Notes: a model not told the origin generated them from the letters alone. Counted from the first letter of the stretch, positions 9,941-22,602 are shown. The stretch is DNA of 64,000 nt from Hypericum androsaemum (GCA_963995505.1 OZ023187.1:20126584-20190583), one strand, 5' to 3'. Translations and numbers: made by a program.

Positions 9941-10504
9941 GTGAAAAAAGGAAAAGACCTCAAGCACATTGAAGAGGTTCGACTAGAGGCACCCACTGAT
10001 CAACGTAAGAAGTTGATTTGCAAATGGATACCTAAGGCAAGAGGAGAGGTCCACCCAAAGGAAGATCGCCCCAAAAAGGACAAGACTGACCAAGCCAAGC
10101 GGAAGGAAAAGAAAGCCTCGGTCGACCTTGACAACATGTACTTCAAGTTTGGGAACTTCCCAAGCATGGTGGCGATTAACGTTGCCTCATCTAGTTTTGG
10201 GTTGAAACCCAATCAAATGAGCCACAAAGAGAGAGACGTGATAGAGAGTGACACTATTGAGGTTGAGGTAGAAAGGAAGTCTTCACCCGTATCCCTGATG
10301 GAAGACTTCAACAATAGTATCCCTATTGCTAGGCCTACCTGGAGGACAAGTGAGAGCCTGAGGTCTTTGTATACCATGGCTCACGACTTTGCAAAGTGGA
10401 TAGAGAGGGTCCTCATGGATGACAGGGCTATTGTAAACATCCTACCTCAGTCGCTCTTGAAGAAGCTAAGCAATGAGAAGGAGAAGTTGACCCCCTTCCC
10501 TTAG
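9941..10504 (+). CDS. gypsy-like element, gag C-terminus / protease-like remnant
   Basis: A Lys-rich, nucleocapsid-like first part is followed by a block ending MDDRAIVNILPQSLLKKL. That block resembles the plant gypsy aspartic protease motif D(G/S)(G/S)-A-VNILP. The active-site Gly/Ser context is altered, so activity is doubtful. Upstream, the frame is open back to the TRIM border at 9886. No reverse transcriptase follows: 10505-11259 contains only short frames. Confidence 0.55.
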   Translation: MKKGKDLKHIEEVRLEAPTDQRKKLICKWIPKARGEVHPKEDRPKKDKTDQAKRKEKKASVDLDNMYFKFGNFPSMVAINVASSSFGLKPNQMSHKERDVIESDTIEVEVERKSSPVSLMEDFNNSIPIARPTWRTSESLRSLYTMAHDFAKWIERVLMDDRAIVNILPQSLLKKLSNEKEKLTPFP

Positions 10505-11259
10505 AGTACTCAAGGCTGAAGTTACTGTGGGCTCCGTTACTCGAGAGATTGTGTTCTTTGTCATAAGCACAAAGACCTCCTATAATTCTCCATCGGGGAG
10601 GGATTAGATCAACTCAAGACGAGTGACCCCATTCTCCCTCCATGTATTCTTGATTCGGTGGAAGCCGGATGGAAGGGTAGAGATAGTGACAACAAATGTC
10701 AATCCCGTCCTATCGACTACTAACTGTGTAGAGGCAGCCTTCTACGACTATTTTATAGTGCCAAAAAGGGTGGCCCGGGGAAGCATAGATGACTGGTTTG
10801 CCTGCTATGCAAGCTCGGTCGAGCAGGATACTCCTTCGATCCATCGATCGGTCAGTGCCACACCCGAAGGGCAGGCACTTTTCCTTACCTTTGAGGAGTA
10901 AGGCCATATGAGAGGTGACAAGGTGGTTGGTGGTCTACACCTTGTCATTCTACGAGTCGGCCGGGTATGTCTTTCATGACAACGGCCTGGACCCCCTGGA
11001 GCTGCTCAAAATCAATAATCTTCACCTTGCTCTAAGTAAACTAAGTGATGCCAAAGTTGAAGTAAGGACCTTGTGAATGAGGTACTGCTATGCTCATACA
11101 AGGTCTCTATTGAATATCGACCCACGGTTAGCCAGATTTTGGCTTTACCCACTACATATTAGATGATATTGGGGGTTGTCGACCCTCGCCCGAACTCAAA
11201 CAAGAATACATGCCTTTAATTCTCCTTGACTATTCGAATCAAAGGCATGTGGGGGGCAT
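10505..11259 (+). other. gypsy-like element 3' interior with polypurine tract
   Basis: The region holds a 92-codon frame (10623-10901) with no recognisable domain and many stops after it. A polypurine-like tract GTGGGGGGCAT ends immediately before the 3' LTR at 11260, as required for plus-strand priming. The enzymatic part of pol is missing. Confidence 0.6.
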
Positions 11260-13339
11260 TGTTGGAGTGCAAAAATAACTTGTTGGGAGCTCGGGGTCGA
11301 CTAAGGCAATCATGGAGATACCTGTACTTGGATTTCAACTTGTTTTGGCTAGGTATGCTTAAGGCAGCCTGGCTACCCTCATCCTAAATTCAGCTTGGGT
11401 ACTATCAGCTTCATTCTTGGCTTAGTTTACCCTCAACTTCAAGTCAGATTGGGTATCCTCAGCCTCAAGCTAGCTTAGGTGTCCTCAGCCTCAAGTCAGT
11501 TTGGACATCCTCAGCCTCAAGTTAGGTTGAGTTCCCTTAAGGCAAGCAGGTCTCCTTTAGGTCAGGTCGAGCAATTGGAGGGAATGAGAGGGCCCTCTTA
11601 ACACATGTCAGGTTGGACTTCCTCAGTCTCTTTGAGGAGTACCCATACTTGGTAGATCGACCGTAACGCTCAACCCGGACCTCGGAATTGTTGACGGGCT
11701 AAATAATTTACAAAGTTGGGGCTTCGAGTATGGGAGTTAGGTGCATGATTGACTTCACAAGTTCGAGAAGGTGAAGCCGAATGGAGCGTTTATTCTCCTA
11801 GAGCGAGTGAGGTACCAACTCAATAGAGGTGAGCCCGACACTAGCTAAAATTGGCACCAATCGAGTGGAAGGCCAACCCGGCGCCAACTAAAGGTGGCGC
11901 CAACTAAATGCGGCGCCAACCGAGGACAGGCGAACTCGGCGCCAACTAAGGGAAGGAGAGTGCGGCGCCAACTGAGCGAAGGTGAGTGCGGTGCCAACTG
12001 AGTGAAGGCGAGTGTGGCGCCAACTGAGCTAAGGCGAGTGTGGCACTAACTGAGGTGAAGGCGAATAAAGGGGCTTTGGCTGTCTCTGGTAAAGTGATCA
12101 TAACTTTTGACTCGGACCTCGGACTAAGGTGATTCATTAGCCTATAGAAAGATAATAGATAGGCCTACAACTTTGTAGTTCTCACTTTTTCCGATTCACA
12201 GTGAAAGGAAGTCCAAAACCGGTGCCAAGTGAACCCGGCACCAGGTGGGTGAAAGGAAATCCGGCGCCATGTGAAGGCGGTTGAAGGGGCTTCGGATGTC
12301 TGGTAAAGTGGTCATAACGTTTGACTCAGACCTCGGATTAAGGTGATTCTTGAGCCTATGGAAAGATAATAGATAGGCCTACAACTTCGTAGTTCATCAC
12401 TTGGGCCAATTCAGAGTGGATGGATGTCTGAAATCGGCGCCAAGTGTGGGAAGCCAACCTGGCGCCAGGTAGAGGAAGTAAATCTGGCGCCAGGTCATAT
12501 CTTTTGACTCGAATCTCGGATTAATGCGATTCAAGTTGATGTGTGAAGGTAAGACATAGAGCTACAACTTTATAGTTTATAGATTCTTCAAATTCGAGGC
12601 AGAAGGATGTCAAAAAGTCACTTGAAGCAGATTCGGCGTCGGACGAGGCACTAAATGAGGTGCCAATTGAAGGCACCTAAATCCGGTGCCAATTGAGGGT
12701 ACCGAATAGGGGCACCGATTGCCATTAGCTCAAGTAGAGAGCTAGTTTCCTTACTTTAGGTAAGACCAATCTCTTGAGCCCAAATGTAGTGCCCGGTGTA
12801 CATGAGATAAGGTGAAAGAGACCGGGTTAGCACGGACTCTACATAGGTGGACGGAGATACGAAGAGACCAAATTTAAGGCGGACTCTTGAAGGGATTGGA
12901 GGAGCTCTGGGACACTCTATACCCTAGGTTCTTAAGAGACAAGGATAAGCTCCGGCAAGACAAATCCGAATTAGGCGGAATAAGCGTTGAAAGTCTGTTT
13001 CAGATGAAGATAAGCATTGAAAGAGATACGCTCCGGGCCTTTGAGTTCAGACTGGATAAGGGTAAGGCCTGGCTAAAGATAAGCGATGAGGACTCCGAGT
13101 CCGACTACAACACGGCTAGAGTGAAGCTGAGGCGATCTTCGTTTTCTATATAAGCAAGACAAGGGGCGAGCAGAAGACATCCACAAACCAAATCACAAAA
13201 TCTCTATCAACTTAGTTTAGGTTAGTAGTAGTCTCGGCTTCGGCCAACCTTGTTACTCGTAGCGTTAGATTGACCTTGGGACGAGCACTCCGGGCCGTCA
13301 TGAGATCGTTCTTAGCGTTCTCACTTTTTTATCCCAACA
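11260..13339 (+). repeat. 3' LTR of the gypsy-like element
   Basis: This is a direct repeat of 4846-6990 with small indels. The 88-codon frame within it (12887-13153) also exists, broken, in the 5' LTR and is taken as non-coding. The target duplication GTTGT follows directly. Confidence 0.9.
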
Positions 13340-13344
13340 GTTGT

Positions 13345-13942
13345 AAGTCAATTGATGCATTCTCCTAAACTTCAACACGTTGAGTTGCTTAAACGAATTT
13401 TACAGTACTTGAAAGGGTGCCCAGGTAAAGGGATACTCATGACTCAAAATAATAATTTGGATGTTGTTGCTTATGCAGATGCCAATTATACAGGCTGCTT
13501 GAATGATGGAAGATCGACTTCAGGGTACTGCATACTGCTGGGAAATAATCCAGTCATTTGGAGATCAAAAAAGCAAAAGGTCGTGTCAAGATCAACAGCA
13601 GAATCAGAGTACAGGTCCATGGCTGACACTGTAAGCGAACTGGCCTGGATCAGAAATGTTCTAACAGAACTTCACTTCAAGATTCAAGCACCAATGACAC
13701 TCTATTGTGACAACCAGGCTGCAATCCACATTACAAACAATCCAGTGTTTCATGAGCGAACAAAGCACATCGAAATAGATTGTCACTTTGTTCGTGACAA
13801 GGTTCAAGAAGGGATGGTTGTTACTCCATATCTAATGAGTGAAGAACAGCCCGCGGACATCTTTACCAAGGCAATTGGAGCAAATCAATTCGAATTACAC
13901 TTATCCAAGTTGGGTGTATTTGATTTATACTCCCCAACTTGA
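13345..13942 (+). mobile_element. Ty1/copia remnant: RNase H part
   Basis: This continues the copia polyprotein after the nested element. It carries the block MHSPKLQHVELLKRILQYLK, the copia RNase H signature YADANYTGCLNDGRSTSGYC, WRSKKQKVVSRSTAESEYRS, the catalytic LYCDNQAAIHI, and the terminal block PADIFTKAIG. The frame is open to its TGA. The RT half lies at 4088-4845. Confidence 0.93.
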
Positions 13943-13949
13943 GGGGGAG

Positions 13950-14225
13950 TGTTGGAAATATTGATCTCATCTCAGCCGGCCCTGCCCAGATTTCATATTC
14001 GATGTTCTCCACTTCCCACATATGTGCGGCCAGTCTCCTCAGTCCATTAAGAGCTTAACGGCTAGTCCAGCCCAACGGGCTCTCCAGCTGTTATTTTCTT
14101 CTTGTAAATAGATCCTCATTAAATAGGTAATTAATACATCTTAATCTCTGTGTAAATCCTTCTGTATATATACTCGTCTATCTTGTAAAACTTGATATAT
14201 ATGAACATCAATTTCTACTTTAACA
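13950..14225 (+). repeat. 3' LTR of the copia remnant
   Basis: It begins TGTTGGAAATATTGATC directly after a polypurine tract TTGAGGGGGAG and ends TTTAACA at the FPS-like exon 13, replacing that gene's stop codon. It is short (276 bp), typical of copia. The matching 5' LTR is not in the window. Confidence 0.85.
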
Positions 14226-16484
14226 TGAACTCTGGGGAAGATCACATCCAACGTTTCCCAAATAGGTTGGAGAACTTTGCTTGGATGAGACTCAACAGAC
14301 TTGTTCAGCTCTTCGAAGCTCTTTCTCAGGAATTGTTTGCATATATTTTGCGGACAAATTACCTCAATGAATCACTACAAAATTTATAATAATATGATCC
14401 ACTAATCTATATGGAAAATGGTAGCATAAACTCAAACCTGAAGATCAAGAGACACATAAGTTTCTTTCACTTTTGCCACGCATGCCGGATCAACTTTCCC
14501 GTAATTCTCCTGAAGCGCAAAGAACTTCAGGGAACAGCAGAATGTATGTTTATGATATGAGGAACATTCCAATTTTGGGAAGGAGCTCCTCACTTACATA
14601 TAAAATATTCTTTTGGTCCTCATTAGCATGTTCTAGTGCTTTGAGAATCAGCCAAGTGCACTTGCCATCTGAAATATCTGTTCCAGTCTGTCAAATTTTA
14701 ACAAGTTCAATGATTTCGCAGTTTTGAACTAAGAGAGTGAAAGGATGGAGAGCTGGAAATAGATTTAGCATGCATTCAACAGACCTTCCCGGTCATTTTT
14801 TCGTCCCCGAAGCAATCTAGATAGTCGTCCTGCAAAATTTACGTGCTTATTACAAAAAAAGGGTCGACCAAAGAGCAGCTAGAACGGTAACAAGTAGGGA
14901 TATCTGACACGATCTAGAATGATGGTCCTCAAATTGTGATATAGGTCGTTATCTCATCAAGTATGTCCTCAAATTCAAAATGGTCCTCTGGACGCTCACC
15001 AGCCAAAATCAATGCACAGGAAACCTGTACATAAACATTAACCAAACTTACTTAGATCGAGCTGAACTTTGCTATTTGTAAGTAGTAATAAAGCATACAA
15101 AAACTACACTCACCGGCAGGTACATCGTCAAATATGTGCCCTTGTATTTGGCAATGCAAGAGTACCTGTATCAAAGGATAATAGTCTCTAATCAGCATCG
15201 GCACTCGATTAGATTACCGAATCAAGGTGATAAAATACATGATATTTTTACTTACTGTTCCATGGAATACTTGGACAGATCTCTCTCCCGTGTGGTAATG
15301 AGATCCATCATGATGTTTGGAACGCCACCTGTGTAATTCTAATTACCATTATTAATGCTGCATAATAAAAACTCATCATCCTTGGCCTTTTTATTTAGAA
15401 AAATCACCTGGTTAAATAAATCAAGCAACTGCACATAATACGGCTTCTCCCCCAAGTGCTTCTTCAGAATCCGAAAGACCTGAGTCTGTAAAAGTACTGC
15501 ATCATTTGTGGCAATCATGCCAACCTACAATCAAAAGGAAAATAAAAAAAAGGGAGCATTAATCTCACATAATTTTCGCTATTTTGACACTTATAAATAA
15601 GTCAATCATACTGCGATTATGATATAATTAACCTCGGATAATCTGAACCGGCATGGTTGACCCCAGCGTGTAGAAGAGTTATCGACGATGTCATCAATAA
15701 CAAGCACACTTGTTAAATACTGCAACAATGAAAGCAAAAAGAGAGAGAAGATGGCAAATTTAGCTTGCTTATTCCCCGACGGGTTGAAATTAGCTTACTT
15801 AGTTGACTCTGTTTCGTATCCATTGAAAGCACCAACCAAGAACACAGGCGAGGAAGTTATTCTCATCAGATAAAATTTTCCCTTGCTGCAATAGCTGGTA
15901 GCTTCGGGGGACCAAAGATGACATTGAGGTTAAAAAAAGGCTTGTCTTAATCTGCAGAGCAATTGTTGTTGTTCCTACCTAGGGGCACGGTATAGTCCAG
16001 CATCTGCGAGGAGAGGAAAGGTAGGAAAAGGAAAGAAAGAGATGAGATGATCATCCAGACCAAAAACACAAGTCAAGTATAGTCATCAAGAAATAAGCAG
16101 CAGAGAAATGAGAGAGATACATCGTGGACCCATCTGCGGGATTCGTTGGTGAAGTCAAAGGCCGGGTCATGAAGTAGCTCCGACTTTAACGTATCGTACA
16201 CCTCTAAGAACTTGCTCCTCCCATCATCTCGATGAGTACTTTGTCCTGAATTAGCAAGCGTGGTTGCCCTCTACAGCACCGGCCGATTTGGAGGAGTTAT
16301 GGCTTTTGGAAACTAAAGTAAATATAGAGCAAGAAATCAATGAAAGAAATTGATTAACAGCAGCAGCAGAAGGCTTCATCGAGTATCCAACGGAGGAGAC
16401 GACGGGACACGGATGAAATCCCTTTCTTGGGTTGGAAGGTTGAAGATGCGCAAGAGGGGAACATCTTCCGAATCCGATCATCAT
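14226..16484 (-). pseudogene. FPS-like pseudogene, unit I
   Basis: All regions of the FPS-like gene are recognisable from the ATG at 16484 to exon 13, but it is broken in at least five places. The exon 1 donor is deleted. The 5' part and acceptor of exon 4 are missing. A 10-bp loss in exon 7 gives a stop after VAFQTS. An extra T at the end of exon 9 destroys frame and donor. The stop codon is replaced by the copia LTR. It retains DDIVD as first Asp motif, the TRWGQP block, and the canonical DDYLD as second Asp motif. It therefore preserves the probable ancestral state of the SARM. Confidence 0.93.
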
Positions 16485-18218
16485 ATTTCCGAGCTTGTGT
16501 GAAAAAAAAGTAACGTTACAAGCTTGAACCTGCTGGTTTTATTGCTACTTGATTGACGTTGTCCTCAGGAATGCCATAATTTTCCACGATCAATTGGTTG
16601 TCAATTTTTCACTTCTGATATCATATTACATAAAAGTCATCAGATCGGTTGAGGTGCCGTGTCAGACTATAGCTACCAATTAGTCGGTTCAACCCGGTCA
16701 CAGATAAATAATTAATTTTTTTCTTATCCATGTACAACTTAACTCAACTAAAATATTTTTTTACTGTAATAGTGACCTTGTCCAGCCTAGATCATCAAAT
16801 ACATAATTAATTTCTTTCTCATCTACATACATATATTATTTATACGAATTTTTTTAGAGATTTAAAAAAATTAAACTCTATACGAATTAAGAATATTATG
16901 CTCAATTTATAAAGAATAAAAATATATAAATTTTTATATTTTTATCAAATAACATTGTGCTAAGTGTTATTAAATTAGATAGAAAAAATAATATAATAAT
17001 CACTCGCTCCGAGCCGCGTATCAGAGCGGCCGGCAACCTTCTTCACACACGGGGACGAGCTGCCCATTTTATTTTGTCGCCATTCACAACCTTTTGGCCC
17101 CGGGCCGCTGCATGCTCTAGTCTGAGCATTCTCCATTTTATCAAGATTTATTAATTGAGACTTCAATTAGTGGGGAAACGGCCTGTTGCCTAAGCCACAC
17201 GACCAAATAAAGAAAAATACATTAGTTCGTAAAGTTGAATTAATCTCTTAAAACTGCATAAGTTCTTGTTGGGCCGTAGGTGCAAATGTCTGTTGTTAGG
17301 AGCTCTTGTGTCTTCTCGGGCTGTAGGGCTTCGTTGATGTTGCTTGTTTATTAACAACTTGTTCGAGTGACACCTGCTAATCTAGCTACAAATTTGCTAT
17401 ACTAAACATGCACTTGGTTTTTTTTGGCCAAACCTTACCTTTTTTATACTCCAATATCATTTAGCCAAAACATATATAAAAAAGTGATTTCTTGGTTGAT
17501 AGTTGAGTTTTTTTTTGAAACGGTTAAATTGTTATTAATAAAAGTCAGAACGGAAACCCACGATCTCGTGGTCGTCGATCTGTTCAAAATCCTGACGTAG
17601 TAAAACTGTAAAGCTAGACTAGAGAAAAAATACAGACGATAGTACCACAAGGACATAGTTACTTTTCGATTGCATAATTATAATAAGCCTATATTGACCC
17701 CAATAGCCACGTATGAACCGTAGTAATTAGGACCAAAATAGACAAGTCCATAAAGATTATAGTTCGATTACTGGCTTGGAAGTTTTGTTTAACTCGGTAT
17801 CGAGGGCCGAACTCTGTAGTTCTTAGCCTTTGAGTCTTTAGTTCTGTGATAGTCCAAGTCTGTCCAACCCGAAGTCAGATTGGTGACCAAAGTTATATTT
17901 CGATTCTTTTATTCACATAAAAAATTTAATCATCATCAAATGTATTCGAAATTTCTGAATCATGAACATTTGTTGTCTAAAATTTAGAGTTAATAGATAG
18001 TTTTGATTAAAAAAATTTCTAATCATAACTATACAACGCATCATGCCATATAGAACATTAATTTTGTTGACCGTATGTTATTATCTTATTTTTGAAACAC
18101 GAGTAGTAGAATACAGCCAAGAGATTATGGAATACACGAAATTTAAGATAACATTAAAATTCAATACAATCGCTAGTCTCTAGATAGAAAATGCATAAGA
18201 AAAGGAAAAACATTTCAA
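16485..18218. other. 5' flank of FPS unit I, no gene seen
   Basis: AT-rich sequence is shared in part with 31387-33808 and 56419-58900. No coding exons or RNA genes are recognised. The block near 17270-17360 (GGAGCTCTTGTGTCTTCTCG) is conserved in all units and may be a relic of another element. Confidence 0.45.
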
Positions 18219-18293
18219 CTAAATAAAAGGAAATATGTCCCGCTCTGCATCAACGAGCTTCCACAGAAATTTGTTGAACACTTGGCTGTCTTC
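18219..18293 (-). pseudogene. orphan UbiA terminal exon (unit I)
   Basis: A 75-bp open exon has an acceptor TGCAG and encodes a terminus ending FPFI then TAG. It matches the last exon of UbiA unit II (22603-22677) with a few changes. No other UbiA exon is near it. The flanking 300 bp are also shared with the real last exon, so it came from a segmental copy of the gene's 3' end. Confidence 0.8.
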
Positions 18294-19519
18294 CTGCATA
18301 GTGAACCCAGTTTTTCGGTTTAACATTCAAAATCGAGACTTCTGACTAAGATAAAGTAACATTTTCGAGTTGATTAAAATGCCATAACTCTTTATGACTT
18401 TTCCTTAATGACTAATGTAATCCGTACCAGTGGGACTCAAATGAAAAGAGAGGGTTTGACTATTGACTTTTCGCATATCACCTTCCTGAGACAAAATTTA
18501 GTATAAGCAGGTTCTAATGATATGATGGGGCTAATTCAAACCACCAGGCTAAAATAAGAATATCCCTCGAACTATGTTAAATATTTTTTAAAATCTTTTA
18601 AAAAATTTACATAACTCGAACAAGAAGTAGTTGTCTAAATTAATGTTTGGATACCATGTGGTATAAAAAAAAATATTTTCTGGGTCAAAATCTTATCCAA
18701 ATCTATGCATATTTTTTTCTGCATTGAATTAAGATGATACTTACTCTAGATTGGAAAAACTCGTATTGTGGAGTCCTTTTTTGTTTTCAAAAGAAAATAC
18801 ACACGTGAAATTATACATCCTCTTATCAATGTCTTCAATTGGAAATGATGAATACTTTAATCAATTTGTAATAAAATTATTTTAGCAGAGGTCTCGAGTT
18901 CGACCATTGAAAACGTATAACATAGGAGAATTTAGCCACTAATCAAATATTATACCTATTTTAAATTTAAATTAATTAATTCAATAAATATCATAATCTA
19001 CATAATTTCAACTAAAATGCATTGAAATGGAAACCTTACTACTTTAATATGAACGGTGCAATTACGCAAGGAAAACTTTGGTTGTTGCGAAAGCATAAGA
19101 CGTCAGACTAATATTCTAAGTCCACTATAAACAAACAAAATAACGCTCCAGGTCAACTGCATATAGCATTGTCCGTTTCACTACCAAAAACCAAATAAAC
19201 CCATCCATTATTTCATCATAGCATAATAAATACAGGTACATTGGTTTACGTAGTCGGGCGTTGTCGCGTTGAAGTGACAAAGGTGGGGTGTAAAGTGTAA
19301 CCCGACTAATTTTAGTATGGTCATTTCATATATAGTAAAAATATTTGGATCATTAATTTTACAAGAAATCTAAGAAATAGAAAGTATCTTAGGACTCACC
19401 ACTGTCACTTCACAAAATGGGGAAATTCGCACAATTAATCAAGATTCGTAAAATTCATCATAGATATACAAGTGAAATCTATTTGTAACCAAGCAAGACT
19501 AGTTAAAATTTGTCGTGAT
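18294..19519. other. shared intergenic block, no gene seen
   Basis: The block combines the sequence that follows the UbiA last exon with the FPS-side shared block (compare 1260-2545). AT-rich; nothing else is seen. Confidence 0.45.
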
Positions 19520-19990
19520 TGTTGCATTTTCTTTTCTGACACACATTTTGAAAAAACTCCAAAATTTTCTAAGATGTGTGTGAGTGAAGACAAAATACGT
19601 TAGAAAAGGCTCTTGTTGGTCTATAGAGATAGCCAGTCGGATCTCGGGATGTTATATTTGGTATCAGAGTAAGACATCGGCTAGTACGGTGTGGTCTGGG
19701 GATTGAACACACATGAAAATGAGGAATTCTGGGATTGTCTGTAATTGGCGCGACGAGATTGTCAGGTATTTAAGGAAGAATAAATGTGATACCCCGTAAA
19801 TGATATCTTCTCTCTGAAAGCCTTTGCGATTTGATTGCACCTACTTTTCTAGCACACAACTTGAAAGAACAATTTTATGATAGGTAACCTCCTAAGAAGT
19901 TTTCGGGATGGATGTGTAGGAGAAAAAAATACGCTGAAAATGGCTCATGTTGGCTTGTAGAGATGGTCAGTCAGATCACGAGACGTAACA
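19520..19990 (+). mobile_element. TRIM copy, decayed
   Basis: The primer site TTTGGTATCAGAG lies near 19657, the purine tract near 19771, and the right LTR at 19785-19990. It is orthologous to the copies at 2560 and 28245. Confidence 0.6.
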
Positions 19991-20179
19991 GTTTCTATAC
20001 AGCTTCACAACCAAGCTGAGCCAAGTAACTGGTAGCCTTAGAAACAACTTCAACACTTCAGTAGGAGCTATGCAAACTTCTAAAGATGGCTAGATTGAAT
20101 TATGATGCATCTAATTTGGTGAAAATGGTTCTATATGAGTTTTGTTAGGGCCGCTCACTTGCAATCTTGGTTTGTGCAT

Positions 20180-20510
20180 GATGTGTCATTATTTTTGTCT
20201 GATATATTGTTGTTTTTATCTAATGTGCACAATAAAAAAATTGCAACGACACATCAATCAATATTAATGACACATCATACAAGATCAACAACACATCATT
20301 TTTCAAAAAAAAAAATACAATGACACATCGGTTTTCGAAGACACATCATTTTTAAAGGAAAAAATACAAAGACAAATTAGTTTTTAAAGTCAAAAATACA
20401 GAGACAAATATTTGAAAAATAAAAGCCACGTCAATTTTAGAAGGCAAAATAAAAATGCACATCAATTTCTAAATGCAATTAGTTTCCAAAAGTAAAAACA
20501 CATGAGTTTA
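20180..20510. repeat. A-rich ACACATCA minisatellite
   Basis: Degenerate units of about 30-40 bp contain ACACATCA(T/G)TTTTCAAAG and AAAAATACAA(A/T)GAC. The block is duplicated at about 37980-38270 and 63310-63540. Confidence 0.6.
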
Positions 20511-20559
20511 TGGATTTTTCTAATATGAAATTCAAGGCTGTCAAAAATATGTTTAAAGA

Positions 20560-20720
20560 TGCCTTGGATCGTCGTGGGTCTGACATGCCTTGGATCATTG
20601 TGGGTTTAACATGCCTTGGATCATCGCAGATTTGACATGCCTTGGATCCTCATGGGTTTGATAGGCCTTGGATCGTCGCGGGTTTGACATGTCTTTGATC
20701 GTCGCCAATGCAATTTGCCA
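20560..20720. repeat. 30-bp minisatellite
   Basis: About five copies of a unit close to CATGCCTTGGATCGTCGYGG followed by GTTTGA. It recurs at about 38310-38465, 44830-44960 and 63610-63740. It appears to belong to the adjacent LTR-like block. Confidence 0.7.
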
Positions 20721-21490
20721 AAGATCGTCGCTCGTGTTGGGAGTGTCTCGATCGTTTCCCATGTGACCTATAAGCCTGTTGTCGGCCATTTCGACTCTAG
20801 TTGTTGCCTCGTTCATCTTGGATCATTATTGAGGAAAATTCATCTTGGGAAAAAAAAGATTTCGTAATGACACTAAACTCGGTGTCGATAAGGCTTCAAG
20901 AGACGGTGTTAGAGTAGACTTGAAGAGAATTAGAGGAGCTCAAGGACACCCGATGCACTCGGACTATCAAGAGTTAGAAGCAAATAGGGAGTCTACAAGG
21001 GACGAGATAAGCTCGAAGGGACCAGATTTTCTCGGGTTAGTGAAGTCATACACGTACTCAGATTTTAGAAGATATGAATACGTCGAAGGCGGGTGGACTT
21101 TTAGAGGCCGAAGGAGTCCAAGTCGGACTAGGATAAGCATTAGAGGAGAATGGGTTTTTGGTCATTGTGTCTGACTAGAACACGGCTTAGGGTAGGAGGC
21201 CGAGTAGCTTTTCAATTTACTATATAAGCAAGGCATGTGGCATAGACATAGAGACCACAAATCACCTACACACATACCCAAGCTTTGCTTTACTCTTGTT
21301 ATCATTTTTGGTTTCGTTCGGGTTTCATTTGTTTCTTCCAATAATGAGACGTTCCTACCCACACTTTTGCTCCCTCGCATTAAACCGACATTGGGACGAG
21401 CACTCCGGACCGTCTTTGAGATTGATTTTCGTTCTCCCAATTTTTCACTCAAGAGCCTTCCGGTCGGCAAAATATGTGTTTTGATCTGCT
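20720..21490 (+). repeat. degenerate LTR related to the gypsy-like LTR
   Basis: The 3' part parallels the gypsy-like LTR end: TATATAAGCAAG (TATA), then TTGGGACGAGCACTCCGG, then CCGTC(A/T)TGAGAT and CGTTCTC. No interior is attached, so it is probably a solo LTR. Paralogous blocks lie at 38560-39240, 44980-45710 and 63840-64000. Confidence 0.6.
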
Positions 21491-21875
21491 GCTACTGTTA
21501 TGTCAAAATGGCATAATATTTTATGTCAGAATAACATACACGGTTAATATTTAATAATACTTATAATAAAAAATTAAATAATACTCAAACTTTGACATAT
21601 GCGCTCTATTATGTCAAAATGGTATAACCTTTTATGTCAAAATGACATGCATACTTAATATTTAATAATAAAAAATTAATTAATTAATTAAATTATACTC
21701 TATTATGACATACCATGTTATGTCAAAATGACATGCACCATAAATATTTAATAATATTTATAATAAAAAATTAAATAATATTCTAATAATGGCATGACGT
21801 GTGATGTCAAAATGATATAATTTGTTAATTAAAACGATGTTATTTCAAAATGACATGCACGGTCAAACTAATTTT
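21490..21875. repeat. AT-rich repeat of TATGTCAAAATGACATG
   Basis: Partly palindromic units (TGTCAAAATGACA) alternate with TTAATATTTAATAATA. The same array occurs at about 39255-39605 and 45730-46010, always right of the LTR-like block. Confidence 0.65.
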
Positions 21876-22602
21876 AAAATTTTGAAAAAACTAATTTTAA
21901 AAAAATTAATGAAGTGCAGGTTGTAAAAAACCCCTCTCTGATGCGTGGTCCCCCCTCTCTGATGCGGGTGTGACTTTGTCCTTTTGGCCTTATTATTGAA
22001 TAAATAACAAAAATGGCACTCTTCTTTTTGATCCAAACGGTCCAGAAAAGTCCATTCCGGACCGAATCCAAGACCTAGAATAAATTGCTTTGCTGACTGT
22101 GCATTGAATTTTAAGTTGTTAAGCATTAGATTTTTTTTCTTACTTTGTGTGACTCTCACTCAGCATTGAATTTTAAGTTGTTCCGTGACCAGCTGGAATT
22201 TTTTTATAGTTAAATCAATTTTAATTGATAAAAAAGTGGGTACGGTAAAACTACTAATGCCAAAAAGTTTAATTGCCATGCTAATGACTAATGAGAATTG
22301 AGAACTGTAATAAACTTTGGTCATGTCATATAGAACATTAATTTTGTTGTACCGTAATAAACTAATGATCATGTAAAAAAAATATTTCAAGTATGTTACT
22401 ATCTTATTTTTGAAACACGACAAGTAGAATACAGCCAAGAGATTATGTAATACTCGAAACTTAAGATAACATTAAAATTCAATACAATCGCTAGTCTCTA
22501 GATAGAAAATGCATAAGAAAAGGAAAAAAAATCAGAATTTGCCTTGTTTGTTGTATATTACAAATCGGCAAAACTTGCGTCGTCTTCTGTGTGTCTTTGC
22601 AA

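Larger units (their letters stand above)
4846..13339 (+). mobile_element. complete nested non-autonomous gypsy-like LTR element
   Basis: Two long LTRs (4846-6990 and 11260-13339), both starting TGTTGGAGTGC and ending TATCCCAACA, bracket a 4.3-kb interior. The 5-bp target duplication GTTGT lies at 4841-4845 and 13340-13344, inside the copia polyprotein, and joining the two sides restores the copia frame. The interior encodes gag-like frames and a protease-like remnant. No reverse transcriptase, integrase or RNase H is seen, so mobility would have needed an autonomous relative (LARD-like). The LTRs are similar apart from small indels, which suggests a fairly recent insertion. Confidence 0.9.

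Noticed and set aside
12887..13153. 88-codon frame in the 3' LTR
   Set aside because: The matching 5' LTR frame is broken and there is no domain; it is LTR sequence.
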